DNA of 9,743 bases from Labilithrix luteola (GTDB lineage Bacteria; Myxococcota_A; Polyangia; Polyangiales; Polyangiaceae), in assembly GCA_026225435.1 (NCBI GenBank), contig JAMFST010001448.1, positions 1-9,743 of the forward strand, given 5' to 3'. Made by a program: the position numbers and the translations under genes. A model generated the notes under the pieces. That model searched no databases and had not been told where the DNA came from. It saw only the letters and a list, made by a program, of their open reading frames with translations. Below, piece by piece: positions 6,379 through 9,743 of this stretch; within the stretch, counting starts at the first letter, position 1; each line of letters starts with the position of its first letter.

Positions 6379-7557
6379 TCACCAGGGCGTGAGCAGCTGC
6401 TTCTGGATGAGCGCGCCCCAGTCGCCGTCCGACACCAGCGCGCTGTCGACGCCGCAGCTCCCGTTGCTGAGATCCTGCAGCAGGTTGGGCGGGCAGCGGA
6501 AGTGAAAGCTCCAGGCGAGCCAGGGGATGTTGTTCGCCTGGGCGACGGAGATCAGCTTGGTGCAGTCGGCGATGGTCATGGTGGAGACCTTCGAGACCGG
6601 CCCGAACTCGCCGATGATGACCGGGAGGCGCTGGGCCGGCTCGACCAGCTGCGTCTGCAGGAGCGACGCCGGATCGTAGAAGTGCTCCTCGTAGACGACG
6701 TTCTCCCCGTGATCGGCGGTGATGGGGTGGCCGACGTAATAGGTCAGCAGGCGGGCCCACTCGCGCGTCCCCTGGACCGCGATGATGTGGTGCGGCCCCG
6801 CGGCCGGCTCGATGTCACGGATGGCCTGAACGGTCTCGTTCATCTCCGTCCACACCGCCTGGTCGGAGCTGCCGTCGAGGTTGTTCGCCGGCTCGTTGGC
6901 CACGCCGTAGAGGACGTAGGGGTTGCCCTGGAAAGCGGCGGCGAGCAGCTTCCACTCCTCGCGCGTGGCGGCCGTCGGCACCCCCTCCGAGGAGAAGTTC
7001 GGGTCGGTCCACAGCGACACCAGCACGTAGACCCCGCGCGTGCGGAAGTGGTTGGTGATGGTGACGAGATCCTCCAGGTAGGATCGGTCGTTGATCACAC
7101 TCTGCCACTGGGTGCGCCCCTCGGCGCTGGCGTAGCTCTCGAGCGTCAGCCGCACGAAGGTCGCGTTCCAGTGGTTGATGAGCGTGTCGGCGCGCCGGAT
7201 CACCTCGTCCGGGTTGGCCTTGTTGAAGGTGCACGCGTCGCAGCTGCGCGTGTCCGCCAGGCTCGCGCCGCGCCCGTGGAAGAGGGTCCCGTCGGAGTTG
7301 AAGAGGTGATTTCCCGAGGTGTAGAGCCAGTTGGGGAGCCCCGCCTTGCCTGGTTGAGCGGTGTCGTCCGCGATGCCGGCGTCGCCGCTCAGCGCGGCGG
7401 TGCTCCCGCCGTTGTCCCCCCCGGACTTGGCGCAGCCGACGGCCGAGGTCGCTGCCAGCGCGGTCACCAGCACCTGGCCCAGGACCGCACCCAGTGTCGA
7501 CGTGACTCCCGCGCGGACGCGCTTGTACCCTCGCATGCTCAGGGTGAAGCATGCCAT
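6379..7557 (-). CDS. GH5-family glycoside hydrolase (endoglucanase-like) lipoprotein
   Basis: The 392-residue product is a clan GH-A hydrolase that should cut beta-linked glycan, most likely the polymer made by this locus. Catalytic features are intact: VRL with R136, the acid/base glutamate in YGVANEP (E222), the EEHFYD segment with H292 and Y294, and the nucleophile in VIIGEFG (E317). The N-terminus has basic residues 9-15, a hydrophobic stretch and SAVGC with C42, fitting a lipoprotein signal followed by a Gly/Ser/Ala/Asp-rich linker to about residue 73. It is therefore probably anchored in a membrane on the periplasmic or surface side. M8 (ATG 7534-7536) gives a more typical signal and is a credible alternative start. 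The gene diverges from the GT4 gene, with 17 bases between start codons. Exact substrate is unknown; cellulase-like naming is by fold only. GH5-type proteins are known in myxobacterial EPS loci. Confidence 0.92.
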   Translation of the reverse strand: MACFTLSMRGYKRVRAGVTSTLGAVLGQVLVTALAATSAVGCAKSGGDNGGSTAALSGDAGIADDTAQPGKAGLPNWLYTSGNHLFNSDGTLFHGRGASLADTRSCDACTFNKANPDEVIRRADTLINHWNATFVRLTLESYASAEGRTQWQSVINDRSYLEDLVTITNHFRTRGVYVLVSLWTDPNFSSEGVPTAATREEWKLLAAAFQGNPYVLYGVANEPANNLDGSSDQAVWTEMNETVQAIRDIEPAAGPHHIIAVQGTREWARLLTYYVGHPITADHGENVVYEEHFYDPASLLQTQLVEPAQRLPVIIGEFGPVSKVSTMTIADCTKLISVAQANNIPWLAWSFHFRCPPNLLQDLSNGSCGVDSALVSDGDWGALIQKQLLTPW

Positions 7558-7574
7558 AAACGGGCCCAGCCGAG

Positions 7575-8807
7575 ATGCGCGTCTTTTACCTGACGACGGA
7601 GTTTCCCTACCCTCCGAGCGCCGGCGGGCGGGTCCGGAGCCTGGCCGAGCTTCGCCTCCTCGATTCGCTGCCCGAGGTCGAGGCGCTGGTGGTGCTGTCG
7701 GTGCAAGAGGATGAGGTCACGGCCGAGGATCTGGCCGCGCTCTCGCGCGAGCTGGGGAAGGCGACCCTGCTCCAGCCGATCTTCCACCCGGTGCACCTGA
7801 AACGGTTCCCCCGGCACGTGCCGCGGGTGGCGCTGGTCCGGGCGTTCGGGCGCGTGCCGTACCTCGCGGCCAAGTGGGACAACCGGCGGATCCGACTGGC
7901 GTTGCGCGCTCATCTGACGAGCGGCCGCTTCGATGTCGTCTACCTCGATCACCTGGGGATGGCGCTCTACCTGCCGCTGGTCCGCAAGTACGCCCCTGGC
8001 GCGCGCGTGGTGCTCGAGCAGCACAACGTGGAGAGCGACTTCTTCGGGCAATTCGCCGCCAAGCAACGCGGCCCGGTGCGCCTCCTCGCCGAGGACGAGC
8101 ACCGGCTGGCGCAGCGCTTCGAGCGCGAGACGCTGGCGGCGGTGGACGCGACGGTGGCCATCTCGGCGGACGACGCGCGCACCTTCGCCGCGATGGCCGG
8201 GGGCAAGACCGCGCAGCTGGTCCCCCAGGTCGTGCGCTTCGCCCGGCGGCCGTACGCCCCGGTGTCGCCGCCCCAGCTGATGTACGTCGGCAGCCTGGCC
8301 TGGCATCCCAACGTCGCCGGGCTCGACTGGTTCTGTCGCGAGGTGTGGCCGCGGCTGCGGGAGAGCGCGCCGGAGCTCACCTTGAACATCATCGGCTCGG
8401 GGCTGCCGCTGGCGGACGGCCAGCCAGTGGTGCCGGAGGCGTGGAAGGCGCGCGGCATCGTCACCCACGGCTTCGTCGCCGATCTGGCCCCTTTCGAGGC
8501 GCGGGCGGCGGCCATGATCGCCCCCATCGCGGGCGGCTCGGGGGTGCGCATCAAGCTGCTCGAGGGGTTCCGCGCCGGGCTGCCGGTCATCACCACGCGC
8601 GCGGGTGCCGCCGGCTTGCCGCTGGAGAACGACCGCGAGCTGCTCATCGCCGATGATCCGAAGGAGCTCGCCGCCGGGACGCTGGCGGTCGTGCGCGACC
8701 TGGCGATGGGGACGCGCCTGCGCGAGGCCGCCTACGCGTACCTCGAGACGCACCACTCGGTCGCCGTGGCTCAGGAGGCGATGCGACGTGCCCTCGGTCT
8801 CGCCTGA
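7575..8807 (+). CDS. GT4-type (GT-B fold) glycosyltransferase
   Basis: A 410-residue retaining glycosyltransferase of the group 1/GT4 type, expected on the cytoplasmic face of the inner membrane, where it would add a sugar to the lipid-linked repeat unit. The N-terminal domain opens with MRVFYLTTEFPYPPSAGGRVRS, a typical first beta-strand and glycine loop, and has LEQHNVES at about 147-154. The C-terminal domain starts near LMYVGSLAWHPN (235-246), a common form in this family. It carries the donor-binding region AGGSGVRIKLLEGFRAGLP (319-337), with E330 as the family's conserved nucleotide-sugar-binding glutamate. Length is normal and no motif is broken. It starts 17 bases from the divergent GH5 gene, so its promoter must overlap GH5 coding DNA. 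The sugar cannot be predicted from sequence. Confidence 0.93.
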   Translation: MRVFYLTTEFPYPPSAGGRVRSLAELRLLDSLPEVEALVVLSVQEDEVTAEDLAALSRELGKATLLQPIFHPVHLKRFPRHVPRVALVRAFGRVPYLAAKWDNRRIRLALRAHLTSGRFDVVYLDHLGMALYLPLVRKYAPGARVVLEQHNVESDFFGQFAAKQRGPVRLLAEDEHRLAQRFERETLAAVDATVAISADDARTFAAMAGGKTAQLVPQVVRFARRPYAPVSPPQLMYVGSLAWHPNVAGLDWFCREVWPRLRESAPELTLNIIGSGLPLADGQPVVPEAWKARGIVTHGFVADLAPFEARAAAMIAPIAGGSGVRIKLLEGFRAGLPVITTRAGAAGLPLENDRELLIADDPKELAAGTLAVVRDLAMGTRLREAAYAYLETHHSVAVAQEAMRRALGLA

Positions 8808-8848
8808 TTCTGCTGTCGGGGCTTGGCGTACCGTCACGCACCACCACG

Positions 8849-8899
8849 CTTTCGCCATTTCCTTCACGACATTGCGCGTCGTGGGTTTCCTTTCGCCAT
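8849..8899. repeat. 10-base direct repeats flanking a hairpin, upstream of the kinase-like gene
   Basis: CTTTCGCCAT occurs at 8849-8858 and again at 8890-8899, 41 bases apart, close to four helical turns. Between them CACGAC (8865-8870) and GTCGTG (8878-8883) form a perfect 6-base dyad with a 7-base loop, extendable by two G-U pairs in RNA. The set lies in the 121-base gap before the GTG at 8929. It could be operator sites for a dimeric regulator, or the dyad alone could be a weak terminator for the GT4 gene; there is no run of T after it, which argues against a strong intrinsic terminator. Confidence 0.4.
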
Positions 8900-8917
8900 C
8901 GCAGTTGGCGTAGCATC

Positions 8918-8931
8918 GAGGTCCACGCGTG
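8918..8931 (+). promoter_or_regulatory. Ribosome binding site that decides the GTG start at 8929
   Basis: GAGGT (8918-8922) lies 6 bases before GTG at 8929-8931, a good Shine-Dalgarno position. It supports the full 190-residue reading of the downstream gene rather than starts at the internal ATG codons for residues 30 or 68. Confidence 0.65.
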
Positions 8932-9501
8932 AGACCCCAAACGTCGAGCCCCGAAATCAACCTTGGTCTGCAGGTCGGCGCCGCCACCGAGCCGCCCCGT
9001 GCCCCGCAGCCGTCGATGCTGCCCGCCGCGGAGGTCGCAGCAGGTGGCGCCAACACCGGACCCATAAGCCCGGCGTGGCAGCGCATCTGGCTCCGCGCGC
9101 AGGCGCGTGAGTGGAACACGCTCGCGCTCATGGGCTCGAGCAAGCGCTCGCCGCACGGCACGATGCACGTCGCCAGCGGTCTGGCGCGCGTCTCCGCGGA
9201 GCTCGGCCACTCGCTGGTCATCCTCGATGCGCGCGCGATCGATCTGCGGCACATGGCGGCGATGCAGTCGCGCATGCGCTCGCTCGCGTCGCGTGGCACC
9301 CGCGCCATCTGCGTGATGCGCCTCCCGTCGGAGAACGTCATCAGCGTCCCGCTCGCGCAGGTCGCCGACGCGGCCATCCTGTGCGTCTTCCTCGGCGAGA
9401 CGAAGGTGGTCACCAGCTCGCAGTGCATCGAGCAGATCGGGCGTGACCGCTTCCTCGGCACGGTCCTGTTGCGGCCGACCGACAAAATCAACTTCAAGTG
9501 A
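8929..9501 (+). CDS. Degenerate BY-kinase/ParA-like P-loop-fold protein lacking Walker A and tyrosines
   Basis: The 190-residue product appears related to the cytoplasmic CpsD/Wze kinase domain (MinD/ParA superfamily) that controls polysaccharide chain length with Wzc/Wzz proteins, but looks inactive. Residues 1-48 are Pro/Ala-rich and probably disordered. Then NTLALMGSSKRSPHGTMHVA (63-82) sits where the Walker A loop should be but has no GKS/T lysine. HSLVILDARAID (94-105) resembles Walker A' with only the first Asp (D100), and VADAAILCVFLGET (145-158) resembles the Walker B/ADG region followed by FLGTVLLRP (176-184). The protein contains no tyrosine at all, so the C-terminal tyrosine cluster of BY kinases is absent. 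A regulatory or scaffolding role is inferred. The fold assignment rests on pattern matching by eye and could be wrong. The stop overlaps the GTG of the next glycosyltransferase gene (GTGA), implying coupled translation. Confidence 0.6.
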   Translation: MRPQTSSPEINLGLQVGAATEPPRAPQPSMLPAAEVAAGGANTGPISPAWQRIWLRAQAREWNTLALMGSSKRSPHGTMHVASGLARVSAELGHSLVILDARAIDLRHMAAMQSRMRSLASRGTRAICVMRLPSENVISVPLAQVADAAILCVFLGETKVVTSSQCIEQIGRDRFLGTVLLRPTDKINFK

Positions 9502-9743
9502 GCACGAGCGCCGAGGCCGTGAGAGATGAGCGGCGCGCCGGGCTCTCCATCGGGCGCCTCTGGGTCGACGCGGTCACCTTTCCGCAAGCCGTCGCCGCCG
9601 TCGAGCGGCTGGTCGAGCGGAAGAAGGGGGGGCGCGTCTTCACCCCCAACGTCGACCACGTGGTGATGGCGGAGCACGACGAGCGCTTCGCCGACGCCTA
9701 CTCGCGCGCCGATCTGAGCCTGCCCGACGGCTTCCCGCTGGTC
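9498..9743 (+). CDS. WecG/TagA/CpsF family glycosyltransferase (partial, C-terminus off the window)
   Basis: The first 82 residues of a GT26-family enzyme, which in characterised members transfers N-acetylmannosamine or its uronate from UDP to a lipid-diphosphate-linked sugar. Diagnostic features are FTPNVDHVVMA (48-58), with the conserved Thr-Pro-Asn, and ADLSLPDGFPLV (71-82), whose aspartate in the PDG motif is the proposed catalytic base. The GTG at 9498-9500 overlaps the TGA of the kinase-like gene; GTG 9519 is an alternative start, with GAGG too close to it to be convincing. Expected to act at the inner leaflet of the cytoplasmic membrane on the growing repeat unit. Around two thirds of the protein is outside the window. 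Family is firm; the sugar is not known. Confidence 0.9.
   Translation, partial: MSTSAEAVRDERRAGLSIGRLWVDAVTFPQAVAAVERLVERKKGGRVFTPNVDHVVMAEHDERFADAYSRADLSLPDGFPLV

Noticed and set aside
4517..6505. 662-codon plus-strand open frame out of phase with wzy
   Set aside because: Arg/Pro/His-rich translation overlapping the membrane-segment pattern of wzy; frame-shifted shadow.
8865..8893. Intrinsic terminator after the GT4 gene
   Set aside because: The stem has only 6 perfect pairs and is followed by GGGTTTCCTTTCG rather than a run of T, so termination is not well supported.
8905..8918. Sigma-54 promoter resemblance around TTGGCGTAGCAT
   Set aside because: The GG and GC elements do not have the required -24/-12 spacing; TAGCAT as a -10 has no acceptable -35 partner.
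7539..9677. 712-codon minus-strand open frame opposite GT4 and the kinase-like gene
   Set aside because: It crosses two real genes and the gap between them, has no recognisable domain, and is an antisense shadow.

Overview
The window is a dense, high-GC stretch (third codon positions almost all G/C, GTG starts, 4-base gene overlaps) that reads as the interior of a Wzx/Wzy-type extracellular polysaccharide locus from a Gram-negative bacterium. A Myxococcota-like host is my best guess. It rests on base composition and on the mix of an outer-membrane barrel, a Wzy polymerase, a GH5 lipoprotein, serine-acetyltransferase-like proteins and glycosyltransferases, which from memory resembles the myxobacterial EPS gene set. 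No phylogenetic marker is present, so this is inference.

Layout. (1) 1-3250, minus strand: an operon running leftwards. It holds a stand-alone serine-acetyltransferase-like left-handed beta-helix protein (2675-3250), a GT2 glycosyltransferase fused to a second, paralogous acetyltransferase domain (1068-2678, GTG start overlapping the previous stop), and an AMP-forming acyl/aryl ligase cut by the window edge (1-998). (2) 3337-6197, plus strand: a probable outer-membrane beta-barrel protein (3337-4668) followed after 23 bases by a polytopic Wzy/O-antigen-ligase-family protein (4692-6197). (3) 6170-7557, minus strand: a GH5 lipoprotein (6379-7557) followed by a previously easy-to-miss 57-residue membrane protein (6170-6343) whose 3' end overlaps the 3' end of wzy. 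(4) 7575-9743, plus strand: a GT4 glycosyltransferase (7575-8807), a 121-base regulatory-looking gap, a tyrosine-free, Walker-A-less relative of the bacterial tyrosine-kinase/ParA fold (8929-9501), and the start of a WecG/TagA/CpsF glycosyltransferase coupled to it by a GTGA overlap (9498-9743, cut by the edge).

How they may work together. The GT2, GT4 and GT26 enzymes would build a lipid-linked repeat unit. The two acetyltransferase domains, and perhaps an acyl group activated by the AMP ligase, would decorate it. Wzy would polymerise units on the periplasmic side, the barrel could form the outer-membrane exit, and the GH5 lipoprotein would trim or release the chain. Flippase, initiating phosphoglycosyltransferase, OPX/Wza and full Wzc/Wze proteins are not in this window.

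There are no gene-free stretches over 300 bases; the largest gaps are 8808-8928, 3251-3336 and 999-1067. I see no tRNA, rRNA, CRISPR array or insertion sequence. The most interesting items are the degenerate kinase-like protein, the GT2-acetyltransferase fusion beside its own paralogue, the 57-residue membrane protein, and the repeat/dyad arrangement at 8849-8899.
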